A stretch of 18,800 nt of DNA from Clostridiales bacterium. Lineage in GTDB: Bacteria > Bacillota > Clostridia > Christensenellales > Aristaeellaceae. Where the stretch lies: contig SFFC01000034.1 in NCBI GenBank assembly GCA_004556985.1, positions 1 to 18,800 on the forward strand, given 5' to 3'. The notes under the pieces are model-generated. The model ran no database searches. It saw only the letters and a program-made list of their open reading frames with translations, and was not told where the DNA came from. Positions 6,565 to 13,508 of this stretch are shown here, in pieces. Both the position numbers and the translations under genes were made by a program. Position 1 is the stretch's first letter. Each line of letters begins with the position of its first letter.

Positions 6565-7626
6565 GTGAAGCGCATTGTCCTGACCGGCGGCGGTACGGCC
6601 GGCCATGTTTCCCCCAACCAGGCGCTCATCCCCCTGCTCAGGGAGGAGGGATGGGAAATCCATTACATCGGCACGAAGAACGGCATCGAGCGCTCGTTGA
6701 TTGAGCCGATGACCGGCGTCGCCTATCACGCCGTCAGCTCCGGCAAGCTGCGCCGCTACTTCGATCTCAAGAATTTCACGGATCCGTTCCGTGTCATCGC
6801 CGGCGCGTTTCAGAGCGTGGCGCTGATCCGGAAGCTGAAGCCCTCCGTCGTCTTTTCCAAGGGCGGCTTTGTCAGCGTGCCCGTCGTCTTTGGCGCCGCG
6901 CTGTGCCGCGTGCCCGTCGTCATGCACGAGAGCGACATCACGCCCGGCCTGGCCAACAATCTCTGCAAGCCCTTCGCCAAGGCGATCTGCACGACGTTCC
7001 CCGAATGTGCCAGCCTGCTGGGCAGCAAAGCCGTGCAGACCGGCACCCCGCTTCGCGACATGGTCTTCTCCGGCTCCCGCGAGCGCGGTCTCGCGCTGGC
7101 TGGCTTTGACGGAAAAAAGCCCGTGCTGATGATGATCGGCGGCTCTCTGGGCGCGCAGTCGGTCAACGCCGTGCTGCGGGAGGCGCTCCCCGAGCTGACG
7201 AAGCGCTTTGACGTGCTCCACGTCTGCGGCAAGGGTAACCTCGCGCCGGAGCTCGAGGGCATGGCGGGATATCGCCAATTCGAATACCTCTCCGCCGAGC
7301 TGCCGGACGCCTTCGCCTGTGCGGACATCATGCTCTCGCGCGCGGGCTCCAACTCGCTCTCCGAGATCATGGCGCTGCGCAAGCCGGCACTGCTCATCCC
7401 CTACCACAGCGGGCGCGGCGATCAGGTGCTCAACGCCAATTCGCTCAAGGCGCGCGGCCTCGCGCATGTGATGCCGCAGAGCGACCTGAACGCCGGTTCG
7501 CTGGTCACGGCGATTGATGCGCTCTGGGAGGATCGCGAGCTGCTGACCCAGCGCCTCGCCGCGCTGCCCGATGCCAACGGCACGCAGGCCGTGCTCGAGC
7601 AGATTCATCGCTACGCGAAGCCCTAA
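6565..7626 (+). CDS. murG: UDP-GlcNAc:undecaprenyl-PP-MurNAc-pentapeptide GlcNAc transferase (MurG-like)
   Basis: A 353-residue GT28/GT-B glycosyltransferase that turns lipid I into lipid II at the inner face of the membrane. Visible motifs: LTGGGTAGHVSPN (6-18, the first Gly-rich lipid I-side loop), FSKGGFVSVPV (97-107), MHESDITPGLANN (120-132), where many MurG proteins have HEQN-x-xPG, IGGSLGAQSVN (191-201), SRAGSNSLSE (258-267, UDP-GlcNAc binding with the conserved Glu), and PYHSGRGDQ near 280, corresponding to the usual A-x-DNHQ. The GTG at 6565 has AGGAGG (6551-6556) 8 nt upstream. The HESD form is, from memory, common in one clade of Gram-positive MurG-like proteins, some species having extra copies, so whether this is the only or an accessory MurG is open. 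Monocistronic and away from a dcw cell-wall cluster. Confidence 0.88.
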   Translation: MKRIVLTGGGTAGHVSPNQALIPLLREEGWEIHYIGTKNGIERSLIEPMTGVAYHAVSSGKLRRYFDLKNFTDPFRVIAGAFQSVALIRKLKPSVVFSKGGFVSVPVVFGAALCRVPVVMHESDITPGLANNLCKPFAKAICTTFPECASLLGSKAVQTGTPLRDMVFSGSRERGLALAGFDGKKPVLMMIGGSLGAQSVNAVLREALPELTKRFDVLHVCGKGNLAPELEGMAGYRQFEYLSAELPDAFACADIMLSRAGSNSLSEIMALRKPALLIPYHSGRGDQVLNANSLKARGLAHVMPQSDLNAGSLVTAIDALWEDRELLTQRLAALPDANGTQAVLEQIHRYAKP

Positions 7627-7660
7627 GCGGCCTGCGGTTCATCTTCGCATTCCTTTCTAT

Positions 7661-7694
7661 AAAAAAGCCAGGCTGCCCTTCCGCAGTCTGACTT
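7661..7694 (-). terminator. Terminator of the MATE/GNAT operon
   Basis: On the minus strand AGTCAGACTGC (7693-7683) and GCAGCCTGGCT (7676-7666) pair over 11 positions with one mismatch and a 6-nt loop, followed by a run of T (7666-7661). It lies about 160 nt past the GNAT stop, beyond the murG terminator, so the two 3' untranslated regions overlap. Its sequence is 24/28 identical to the hairpin at 7771-7798. Confidence 0.7.
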
Positions 7695-7798
7695 AGCTTG
7701 CTCACATCAAAGGAATGATTGATTGTTTTCTCCCCCTTCGGGGGAGAAAACCCTTTTGTCCACAGGTTGAGTCAGGCTGCCTTTCGGCGGTCTGACTT
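7667..7798 (+). repeat. Pair of 28-nt direct repeats (24/28 identical)
   Basis: Copy 1 is 7667-7694 and copy 2 is 7771-7798. They differ at four positions. Each copy is itself a hairpin, so the copies are near-matches in both orientations and together flank the hairpin at 7726-7750. The arrangement resembles a REP/BIME-like element. Confidence 0.65.
7726..7750. other. Strong hairpin with a UUCG-type loop between converging genes
   Basis: TTTTCTCCCCC (7726-7736) and GGGGGAGAAAA (7740-7750) are exact inverse copies. The loop reads C(TTCG)G on the plus strand, one of the most stable RNA tetraloops. The plus strand continues CCCTTTT. It is midway between two related hairpins. It could be a third terminator or an RNA-processing barrier. 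Confidence 0.6.
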
Positions 7799-7803
7799 TT
7801 TTT
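7770..7803 (+). terminator. Terminator of murG
   Basis: AGTCAGGCTGCC (7770-7781) and GGCGGTCTGACT (7786-7797) form a 12-bp stem including two wobble pairs, with a 4-nt loop and a T7 run (7797-7803). It lies about 145 nt after the murG stop codon. Confidence 0.8.
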
Positions 7804-7851
7804 GTTTATGATCGAGACAAGCTGCGAGGCCTTTGCTCATTCAGCCTTCCG

Positions 7852-8421
7852 TCACGCCCGGATCAGCCGGACATTGCGCGCATACGCCTCCGGCTGCAGC
7901 ATCTGTCTGTACAGTCCCAGCATCTGCCCCGCCCAGTCTCCCCGGGGCATCTCCTCCCCGCAGGGCAGTACAAGAATGCTGTATTCGACCTCAAACAGCC
8001 AAATCCGCACGGGCGTCAGCTGCGCCCCCGCCTGCGTATAAAAACGAATGCGCTTGCGCGCCGCGGCCTCGTCGGGCGCTGCCTTGGGCCGCTCGCATTC
8101 GATCATCAGCGCATCGGCGCTCTCCCTGTAATGCGCGCGCAGCAGCTGCAGGATCGCCGTGCCCCTGCCGCGGCCGCGGACGGCCGGCTCTACGGCAAAG
8201 TAATCCAGCAGATGGATACGCCCTTGCGCCGGCCTGCAGACGAGCGCATATCCCGCCATCACGCCGTTTTCAAACGCGCCAAGCACGTCATATTCGCCCC
8301 GCTCGCGCATGGCGAGGATGGAGGAGAGCGGCTTGAGCTCGCTTTGCGGAAAGTCCCGGCACATCTGATGTCCGTAGAGCAGGCGCGTCTGCGCGTCGCC
8401 GAGCACCCGCAGGTTCAGCAT
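7852..8421 (-). CDS. GNAT-family N-acetyltransferase
   Basis: A 189-residue protein of the Gcn5-related acetyltransferase fold, which moves an acetyl group from acetyl-CoA to an amine. The acetyl-CoA motif is at about 73-92: DYFAVEPAVRGRGRGTAIL, with the R-x-x-G-x-G-x pyrophosphate loop written RGRGRG. It is preceded by GYALVCR and followed by a Leu-rich helix (LQLLRAHYRE). The C-terminal third (FYTQAGAQLTP...) keeps the GNAT FYxxxG pattern. Its ATG at 8421 overlaps the end of the MATE gene by 7 nt (ATGCTGA), with an in-gene GGAGGAGG site upstream, so translation is coupled. Substrate is unknown. The tight link to a MATE exporter suggests, but does not show, a shared role in handling a toxic amine or drug. 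Confidence 0.85.
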   Translation of the reverse strand: MLNLRVLGDAQTRLLYGHQMCRDFPQSELKPLSSILAMRERGEYDVLGAFENGVMAGYALVCRPAQGRIHLLDYFAVEPAVRGRGRGTAILQLLRAHYRESADALMIECERPKAAPDEAAARKRIRFYTQAGAQLTPVRIWLFEVEYSILVLPCGEEMPRGDWAGQMLGLYRQMLQPEAYARNVRLIRA

Positions 8422-9848
8422 GCGGCCTCCTCCTGCTCATGGGCCGCGACGATGTTGCGCACCCAGACGCCCTTTTTGACGAGGATGAACCCGATGACCG
8501 CCTTGATCATTTCCAGCGACTGCACGATCAGGTACAGCGGGGCGATCGGCATCTGCGTCATATACGCGAGGACATAGGCCGTCGTCACGCTGACACCCCA
8601 GGTAAACACGCTGTCAAACATGAATGTGATGAGCGTCCTGCCGCCGGAGCGGAGCGTAAAATAGCAGCAATGCGAGAAGGAATACACGGGCATCATTGCG
8701 GCGACGACGTAGAGCATCTGCGTCGCGATCTCGCGCACATGCGGCTCCGTGTTGTAGATATGCGGAATGGACGGGGCGAGCAGAAACAGCAGCCCGCTCA
8801 TCACGACATTGGATGCCACGGCCGCCGCCATCAGCCGCCAGGCCGTCGTCTTCGCGCGCTCCACCTCGTTGGCGCCCAGCGCCTGGCCGACCAGGATCGC
8901 CACAGCATTGCCCATGGAGAGGAAGACCACTTTGAACAAATTGCTGACTGTGGAGGCGATGTTGCAGGCCGCCACGACATCCAGCCCGCGCACGGAATAG
9001 CACTGCAGCAGCACGGCCATGCCGGAGGACCAGAAGAACTCGTTGATCAGCAGCGGCGTGCCCCTGCGCAGAATGTCCCGCACCAGGGAAGCCGACACAT
9101 GCAGCGACCGGTACGCGCCGTGGATGAACGGAAAGCTGGTCCTTCTGGCATGCGTGTAGACCATGATGATCGCCACCTCGACGTAGCGGGAGAGCACCGT
9201 CGCAATCGCCGCGCCGGTCACGCCCAGCTTCGGGAAGCCCAGCTTGCCGAAGATCAGCAGATAGTTGAACACGAGGTTGACCAGAATCGCGATGACGCTC
9301 GCCAGCATGGGCAGCCTCGTCTCGCCGACCTCGCGCAGCGTGCTCGCATAGACCTGCGCGACGGCAAAGGGCAAAAGCCCCGCCAGCATCACGAACAGGT
9401 AGTCCCGTCCATAGCGAAGCGTCGCCGTCAGATCCGCCTCGTTCGTCCCCTCCGCCAGATACATCGAGATGAGCCTGTCCGGGAACGCGAGCAGCACGCC
9501 CAGCGCGACGGCGAGCATGCCCAGTGCGAGCATCCACTTCATGCGGAAGCAATGGCGCACGCCCTCGTGATCCTTTGCCCCCGCATACTGCGTCGCGAAG
9601 ATCCCGGCGCCGGCCAGGCCGCCGAAGATGCAGAGATTGAAGATGAACAGCAGCTGGTTGACGATTGCGACTGCGGACATCTGCAGCGTGCCCACGCGGC
9701 CGACCATCACGTTGTCAAGCAGGCTGACGACGTTCGATACTGTGTTCTGGATGATGATCGGGACGACGATGCCGATCATCTCCCGATAAAACGCGCGGTC
9801 TCCGATGAGATTCCTGCGAAGCTCTTTGCACGAACGCTTTGGCGTCAT
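8415..9848 (-). CDS. MATE-family multidrug/cation antiporter
   Basis: A 477-residue membrane protein with about 12 hydrophobic segments in two similar halves. The MATE N-terminal signature is clear: IVVPIIIQNTVSNVVSLLDN followed by VMVGRVGTLQMSAVAIVNQ, then GAGIFATQYAGAKDHEGVR. The second half has the parallel pattern, with LINEFFWSSGMAVLLQCYSV and ILVGQALGANEVERAK. MATE proteins export cationic drugs, dyes or metabolites using a sodium or proton gradient. The ATG at 9848 is chosen because GGAGG (9862-9858) sits 9 nt upstream; the 32-residue longer reading from 9944 would start upstream of the promoter. It is first in a two-gene operon with the GNAT gene. The substrate cannot be told from sequence. 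Confidence 0.93.
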   Translation of the reverse strand: MTPKRSCKELRRNLIGDRAFYREMIGIVVPIIIQNTVSNVVSLLDNVMVGRVGTLQMSAVAIVNQLLFIFNLCIFGGLAGAGIFATQYAGAKDHEGVRHCFRMKWMLALGMLAVALGVLLAFPDRLISMYLAEGTNEADLTATLRYGRDYLFVMLAGLLPFAVAQVYASTLREVGETRLPMLASVIAILVNLVFNYLLIFGKLGFPKLGVTGAAIATVLSRYVEVAIIMVYTHARRTSFPFIHGAYRSLHVSASLVRDILRRGTPLLINEFFWSSGMAVLLQCYSVRGLDVVAACNIASTVSNLFKVVFLSMGNAVAILVGQALGANEVERAKTTAWRLMAAAVASNVVMSGLLFLLAPSIPHIYNTEPHVREIATQMLYVVAAMMPVYSFSHCCYFTLRSGGRTLITFMFDSVFTWGVSVTTAYVLAYMTQMPIAPLYLIVQSLEMIKAVIGFILVKKGVWVRNIVAAHEQEEAAC

Positions 9849-9909
9849 GGCTCTTTTCCTCCGTTTTCGCCCTGCTTCCCTTCCGACGGGCGGTTGATGC
9901 GTAGAAATT

Positions 9910-9938
9910 ACTATATCACAAGAAAAAAGGTTTGTAAA
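9910..9938 (-). promoter_or_regulatory. Promoter of the MATE/GNAT operon
   Basis: On the minus strand TTTACA (9938-9933), a 17-bp spacer ending in TGA and TATAGT (9915-9910). Its -35 box overlaps that of the divergent promoter at 9932-9961, so the two probably compete or share control. Confidence 0.8.
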
Positions 9939-9959
9939 CCGCATTTCTCGTGTGATATA
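9912..9959. repeat. Inverted repeat joining the two divergent -10 regions
   Basis: TATATCACA (9912-9920) and TGTGATATA (9951-9959) are exact inverse copies. Between them lies GGTTTGTAAACC (9929-9940), itself a GGTTT/AAACC inverted repeat covering both -35 boxes. The region is therefore close to a dyad with its centre at about 9935. Confidence 0.75.
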
Positions 9960-9961
9960 CT
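9932..9961 (+). promoter_or_regulatory. Promoter of the VOC/glyoxalase gene
   Basis: TTGTAA (9932-9937), an 18-bp spacer ending in TGA and TATACT (9956-9961). The start would be near 9968, leaving a leader of about 28 nt before the TTG start codon. Confidence 0.72.
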
Positions 9962-9995
9962 GCTTCTGACATCATCTTTCGGGGAGGTTTTTGCC

Positions 9996-10364
9996 TTGAC
10001 TCTTTCCATGATCCACGAAAACTACAACGTCCGCGATCTCGACGCCTCCATCGCCTTCTACGGCAAGGCGCTCGGCCTACGCGAGGTGCGCCGCAAAAAC
10101 GCCGCGGACGGCTCCTTCATCATCGTCTACCTCGCCGGCGAGGGATCCGATTTCGAGCTGGAGCTGACCTGGCTGCGCGACCATCCGCAGCCCTACGACC
10201 TTGGCGAGTGCGAGTTCCATCTGGCGTTCCGCGCGGACGACTTCGACGCCGCGCATGCGCTGCACAAGCAGATGGGCTGCATCTGCTACGAGAACACGGC
10301 CATGGGCATCTATTTCATCTCGGACCCCGACGGCTACTGGCTGGAGATCATCCCCACGCGCTGA
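9996..10364 (+). CDS. VOC/glyoxalase-family protein, lactoylglutathione lyase-like
   Basis: A 122-residue single-chain vicinal-oxygen-chelate protein: two beta-alpha-beta-beta-beta units that bind a metal. The start MIHENYNVRDLDASIAFYGK and the following ALGLREVRR fit the glyoxalase I type. The expected metal ligands are present: H7, E56 (FELELTW), H75 (EFHLAF) and E117 (YWLEIIP). Glyoxalase I turns the methylglyoxal-thiol adduct into the lactoyl thioester. Clostridia mostly lack glutathione, so the real thiol or even the reaction may differ. The TTG at 9996 has GGGGAGG (9981-9987) 8 nt upstream; the ATG at 10008 would be 20 nt away, so TTG is preferred. It is monocistronic, with its own promoter and terminator, and shares its control region with the MATE operon. 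Confidence 0.88.
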   Translation: MTLSMIHENYNVRDLDASIAFYGKALGLREVRRKNAADGSFIIVYLAGEGSDFELELTWLRDHPQPYDLGECEFHLAFRADDFDAAHALHKQMGCICYENTAMGIYFISDPDGYWLEIIPTR

Positions 10365-10397
10365 ACGCCTTCCTTTTTTATTAGGAAAGCCTCTCTC

Positions 10398-10425
10398 GCG
10401 CCGCTCTGCCCCGGCAGCGCGGCGC
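10398..10425. other. GC-rich hairpin after the VOC gene
   Basis: GCGCCGC (10398-10404) and GCGGCGC (10419-10425) pair around an inner CTGCC/GGCAG stem (10406-10410, 10413-10417) with one T/C mismatch and a 2-nt loop. It lacks a T-run and precedes the real terminator at 10429-10461. It may protect the 3' end. Confidence 0.5.
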
Positions 10426-10428
10426 CTG

Positions 10429-10461
10429 CGGACGCGGCCATCCGCCTGCGTCCGTTTTTTT
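10429..10461 (+). terminator. Terminator of the VOC gene
   Basis: CGGACGC (10429-10435) and GCGTCCG (10448-10454) form a 7-bp stem with possible inner GG/CC pairs, followed by seven T (10455-10461). Confidence 0.82.
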
Positions 10462-10558
10462 AACCCCTTTCGTCCGCGCTTTTCGACAAAATACCGAACG
10501 TTTCTCTCTCTTGAACGGATTTTATTCGAAAAAATGCTCGAAAAATGGTTTTTTGGGG

Positions 10559-10587
10559 TTTACATTGCGCCCCAGTTGCGGTAAAAT
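10559..10587 (+). promoter_or_regulatory. Promoter of the BMP-type importer operon
   Basis: TTTACA (10559-10564), a 17-bp spacer and TAAAAT (10582-10587). Just upstream are two direct copies of TCGAAAAA-ATG type sequence (10526-10536 and 10538-10548) in an A/T-rich stretch that could act as an UP element or binding site. Downstream, in the leader, TGTAA-AGG-TTACA (10610-10622) is a perfect 5-bp inverted repeat that may be an operator. The gap from 10462 to 10640 holds no gene. Confidence 0.78.
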
Positions 10588-10640
10588 ATCCGCGTCTTCT
10601 TTTTATCTGTGTAAAGGTTACATCAAGGAGGAAGAAAACC

Positions 10641-11879
10641 ATGAAGAAGCTGATTGCTCTGATGCTGGCCGCCGTGCTGATGCTCGCTGCCTGTGTCGCG
10701 CTGGCGGACGACCTGAAGGTCGGCGTCATCCTCGTCGGCGACGAGACCGAGGGCTACACCCTCGCCCACATGAACGGCATCAAGGCCGCCGCCGAGGTGC
10801 TTGGCCTGACCGACAGCCAGATCGTTTGGAAGTACAAGGTGCCCGAGGATCAGAGCTGCTACGACAGCGCGATGGACCTCGTTGGCCAGGGCTGCAACCT
10901 GATCATCTCCAACTCCTACGGCCATCAGACCTACATGGCGCTGGCTGCCGAGGAGGTGCCGGATGTCACCTTCGTCGCGATGACCGGCGACTTCGCCGCC
11001 ATCTCCGGCCTTGACAACCTCAAGAACGCTTTCACCAAGGTGTATGAGTCCCGCTACGTCTCCGGCGTCGTCGCCGGCATGAAGGTCGCCGAGCTCCTGG
11101 AGAGCGGCGAGCTCGCCCCGGAGAAGCAGCCCAACTCCTTCGATGCGGACGGCAACGTGAAGATCGGCTACGTCGGCGCCTTCAACTATGCTGAGGTCGT
11201 CTCCGGCTACACCGCCTTCTTCCTGGGCATCCGCTCCGTCGTTCCGAACGTCGCGATGGAGGTCATGTACACCAACTCCTGGTTCGATATCGACAAGGAA
11301 GCCGCTGCCGCTGAGGCGCTCGTCGCCAAGGGCTGCGTCATCATCGGCCAGCACGCCGACTCCACCGGCGCTCCGGCTGCCGTGCAGAAACTGCTCGACG
11401 CCGGCACCCTGTGCTACTCCGTCGGCTACAACATCGACATGCTCCCGACCGCTCCGACCGCTGCCCTGACCTCCCCGACCAACGAGTGGAGCGTCTTCTA
11501 CACCGAGCTGTTCACCGCCAAGCAGAACGGCGAGGAGATCGCGGCTGACTGGGCGAAGGGCTATGAGGCCGGCGCCGTGGCCATCACCGATCTGGGCCCG
11601 TCCTGCGCGGCCGGCACCGCCGAGAAGGTCGCCGAGGTCGAGCAGGCTATCCACGACGGCACCCTGAAGGTCTTTGACACCGCCACCTTCACCGTTGGCG
11701 GCGAAGTCGTCACCTCTGCCCCCTGCGATATGTCCTTCATGGATTGGTCCACGATGACCGCCATCTACGAGGGCGAGACCGTTGAGGCGATCGTCGACGG
11801 CGCGTTCGAGGAGTCCGCCTTCCGCAGCGCTCCGTACTTCCAGCTCCGCATCGACGGTATCATCGAGGACGCGCAGTAA
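10641..11879 (+). CDS. BMP-family (BmpA/PnrA-like) ABC transporter substrate-binding protein
   Basis: A 412-residue exported protein that captures a ligand, in this family usually a purine or other nucleoside, and hands it to the membrane importer encoded next. The N-terminus MKKLIALMLAAVLMLAAC has a perfect lipobox (LAAC, C18) for membrane anchoring. The following ALA|DD would also suit signal peptidase I, so anchoring is likely but not certain. Mature domain: LKVGVILVGDETEGYTLAHM, DLVGQGCNLIISNSYGHQ (the family's F/Y-x-x-A...G-x-x-I-I pattern), GNVKIGYVGAFNYAEVVSGY, and YTNSWFDIDKEAAAAEALVA followed by GCVIIGQHADSTGAP. The ATG at 10641 has AAGGAGG (10625-10631) at 9 nt. It is about 50-60 residues longer than many relatives. 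It heads the transporter operon, with a hairpin between it and the ATPase gene. Confidence 0.92.
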   Translation: MKKLIALMLAAVLMLAACVALADDLKVGVILVGDETEGYTLAHMNGIKAAAEVLGLTDSQIVWKYKVPEDQSCYDSAMDLVGQGCNLIISNSYGHQTYMALAAEEVPDVTFVAMTGDFAAISGLDNLKNAFTKVYESRYVSGVVAGMKVAELLESGELAPEKQPNSFDADGNVKIGYVGAFNYAEVVSGYTAFFLGIRSVVPNVAMEVMYTNSWFDIDKEAAAAEALVAKGCVIIGQHADSTGAPAAVQKLLDAGTLCYSVGYNIDMLPTAPTAALTSPTNEWSVFYTELFTAKQNGEEIAADWAKGYEAGAVAITDLGPSCAAGTAEKVAEVEQAIHDGTLKVFDTATFTVGGEVVTSAPCDMSFMDWSTMTAIYEGETVEAIVDGAFEESAFRSAPYFQLRIDGIIEDAQ

Positions 11880-11897
11880 TCAGCGTTCCATTCGCAG

Positions 11898-11928
11898 AAA
11901 AGGGAAGCTCTCCATTGGCTTCCCTTTT
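11898..11928 (+). terminator. Hairpin between the binding-protein and ATPase genes (attenuating terminator)
   Basis: AAAAGGGAAGC (11898-11908) and GCTTCCCTTTT (11918-11928) pair perfectly over 11 bp with a 9-nt loop and end in four T. It lies 19 nt after the stop codon. A partial terminator or 3'-end stabiliser here would give more binding protein than membrane parts, as is common in ABC importer operons. Confidence 0.72.
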
Positions 11929-11966
11929 CGCTATTTGACTGAAAACAAGGAGTGAGCAGCCCGAAC

Positions 11967-13508
11967 ATGGAACATGCCATTGAACTGCGTCACATCACCA
12001 AGACCTTTGGCCGCGTGACCGCCATTCACGACGTCAGCCTGAGCGTCCGTCAGGGAGAGATCCTCTCCCTCCTGGGCGAAAACGGCAGCGGCAAGACCAC
12101 CCTGATGAACATGATCGCGGGCATCTACTATCCCGACAGCGGCGAGATCCTCGTCGGCGGCAAGCCGGTCGAGATCCGCAGCCCAAAGGATGCCTACGCT
12201 CTGGGCATCGGCATGGTCCACCAGCATTTCAAGCTCATCGACGTCTTCACGGCGGTCGAGAACATCGCGCTGGTCATGGACAAGCACGAGAAATACGACC
12301 TCAAGGCCATCCGCGCCAGGGCCAAATCCATCTGCGAGCGCTATGCCTTCGAGATCGACCTCGACCAGAAGGTCTATGAGATGAGCGTCAGCCAGAAGCA
12401 GACGCTGGAGATCATCAAAATGCTCTTCCGCGGCGCGCAGATCCTGATTCTCGACGAGCCGACCGCCGTGCTGACCCCGCAGGAGACCGAACGCCTCTTC
12501 TCTGTCATGCGCAACATGAAGGCGGACGGCAAGTCCATCATCATCATCACGCACAAGCTGCACGAGGTGCTCGAGATTTCCGACCGCGTCGCCATCCTGC
12601 GCAAGGGCGAGTATATCGACACCGTCGAAACCGCCGGCGCGAACGAATCCATGCTGACCGAGCTGATGGTCGGCAAGAAGGTCGAGCTCAATATCGAACG
12701 CCCGGAGCCGACCAACCGCCATCTCCGCCTGAGCGTCCACAACCTCAGCGTGACCAACGCGGAAGGCGTGAAGGTGCTCGATCAGGTCTCCTTTGAGGCG
12801 TTCAGCGGCGAGATTCTCGGCATCGCGGGCATCTCCGGCAACGGCCAGAAGGAGCTGCTCGAGGCCATCGCGGGCCTGCAGGCGACCGATCCCGAATCGA
12901 GCGTCCTCTACTTCCCGGATGACGACCGCGACTCGACGGCGGAGCAGCTCATCGGCAAGACGCCCAAGGACATCCGCGGCATGGGCGTGCATCTCTCCTT
13001 CGTCCCCGAGGATCGCCTGGGCATGGGCCTGGTCGGCTCGATGGGCATGGTGGACAACATGATGCTCAAGAGCTATGGCAAGGGCCATTCCTTCCTCGCC
13101 GACCGGCGTGAGCCGCGCCATCTCGCCGAGGAGATCAAGGAGGAGCTCGACGTCGTCACGCCCTCCGTCACCACGCCCGTTTCCCGCCTCTCCGGCGGCA
13201 ACGTGCAGAAGGTGCTCGTCGGCCGCGAGATCGCCGCGGGCCCCTCCGTGCTGATGACCGCCTACGCCGTGCGCGGCCTGGACATCAACACGAGCTATAC
13301 CATCTACCATCTGCTCAACGAGCAGAAGAAGAAGGGCGTCGCCATTCTCTACGTCGGCGAGGATCTCGACGTGCTGATCGACCTGTGCGACCGCATCCTC
13401 GTGCTCTGCGGCGGCAGGAACAACGGCATCGTCGAGGGCCGCAAGACCAACAAGGAAGAGGTCGGTCTGCTGATGACCCGACTTCAGGAGAAGGGAGGCA
13501 TCGCCTGA
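11967..13508 (+). CDS. Double-domain ABC ATPase of the nucleoside-type importer (YufO/NupO-like)
   Basis: A 513-residue cytoplasmic protein with two fused nucleotide-binding domains that power import. Domain 1: Walker A GENGSGKTT (37-45), Q-loop Q86 in MVHQHFKL, signature region EMSVSQKQT (138-146) where LSGGQ is expected, Walker B ILILDEP (159-165) and H-loop H196. Domain 2: Walker A is degenerate (GISGNGQKEL, 288-297, no GKS/T), the signature LSGGNVQK is intact (408-415), and the Walker B region is VLMTAYAVRGLDI (428-440) instead of the usual Q-PTRGLD. The H-loop position is EDLD. One working site built from Walker A of domain 1 and signature of domain 2 fits the family. The ATG at 11967 is chosen because a GTG at 11952 overlaps the AAGGAG site itself (11947-11952); spacing is long at 14 nt. 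Its stop overlaps the next ATG by 1 nt. Confidence 0.92.
   Translation: MEHAIELRHITKTFGRVTAIHDVSLSVRQGEILSLLGENGSGKTTLMNMIAGIYYPDSGEILVGGKPVEIRSPKDAYALGIGMVHQHFKLIDVFTAVENIALVMDKHEKYDLKAIRARAKSICERYAFEIDLDQKVYEMSVSQKQTLEIIKMLFRGAQILILDEPTAVLTPQETERLFSVMRNMKADGKSIIIITHKLHEVLEISDRVAILRKGEYIDTVETAGANESMLTELMVGKKVELNIERPEPTNRHLRLSVHNLSVTNAEGVKVLDQVSFEAFSGEILGIAGISGNGQKELLEAIAGLQATDPESSVLYFPDDDRDSTAEQLIGKTPKDIRGMGVHLSFVPEDRLGMGLVGSMGMVDNMMLKSYGKGHSFLADRREPRHLAEEIKEELDVVTPSVTTPVSRLSGGNVQKVLVGREIAAGPSVLMTAYAVRGLDINTSYTIYHLLNEQKKKGVAILYVGEDLDVLIDLCDRILVLCGGRNNGIVEGRKTNKEEVGLLMTRLQEKGGIA

Noticed and set aside
9912..9959. CRP-like TGTGA/TCACA site
   Set aside because: The half-sites are in the wrong order and spacing for a CRP box and coincide with extended -10 elements; promoter symmetry explains them.
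8439..9990. Very long plus-strand open frame (part of a 641-codon frame) across the MATE/GNAT region
   Set aside because: It is antisense to the clear MATE gene, rich in His/Arg/Asp/Gln as shadow frames of GC-rich genes are, and has no ribosome site. Only its end, from 9996, is a real gene (VOC).
11952..11966. GTG start of the importer ATPase at 11952
   Set aside because: It overlaps the AAGGAG ribosome site, so a ribosome could not use both. The ATG at 11967 is preferred despite 14-nt spacing.
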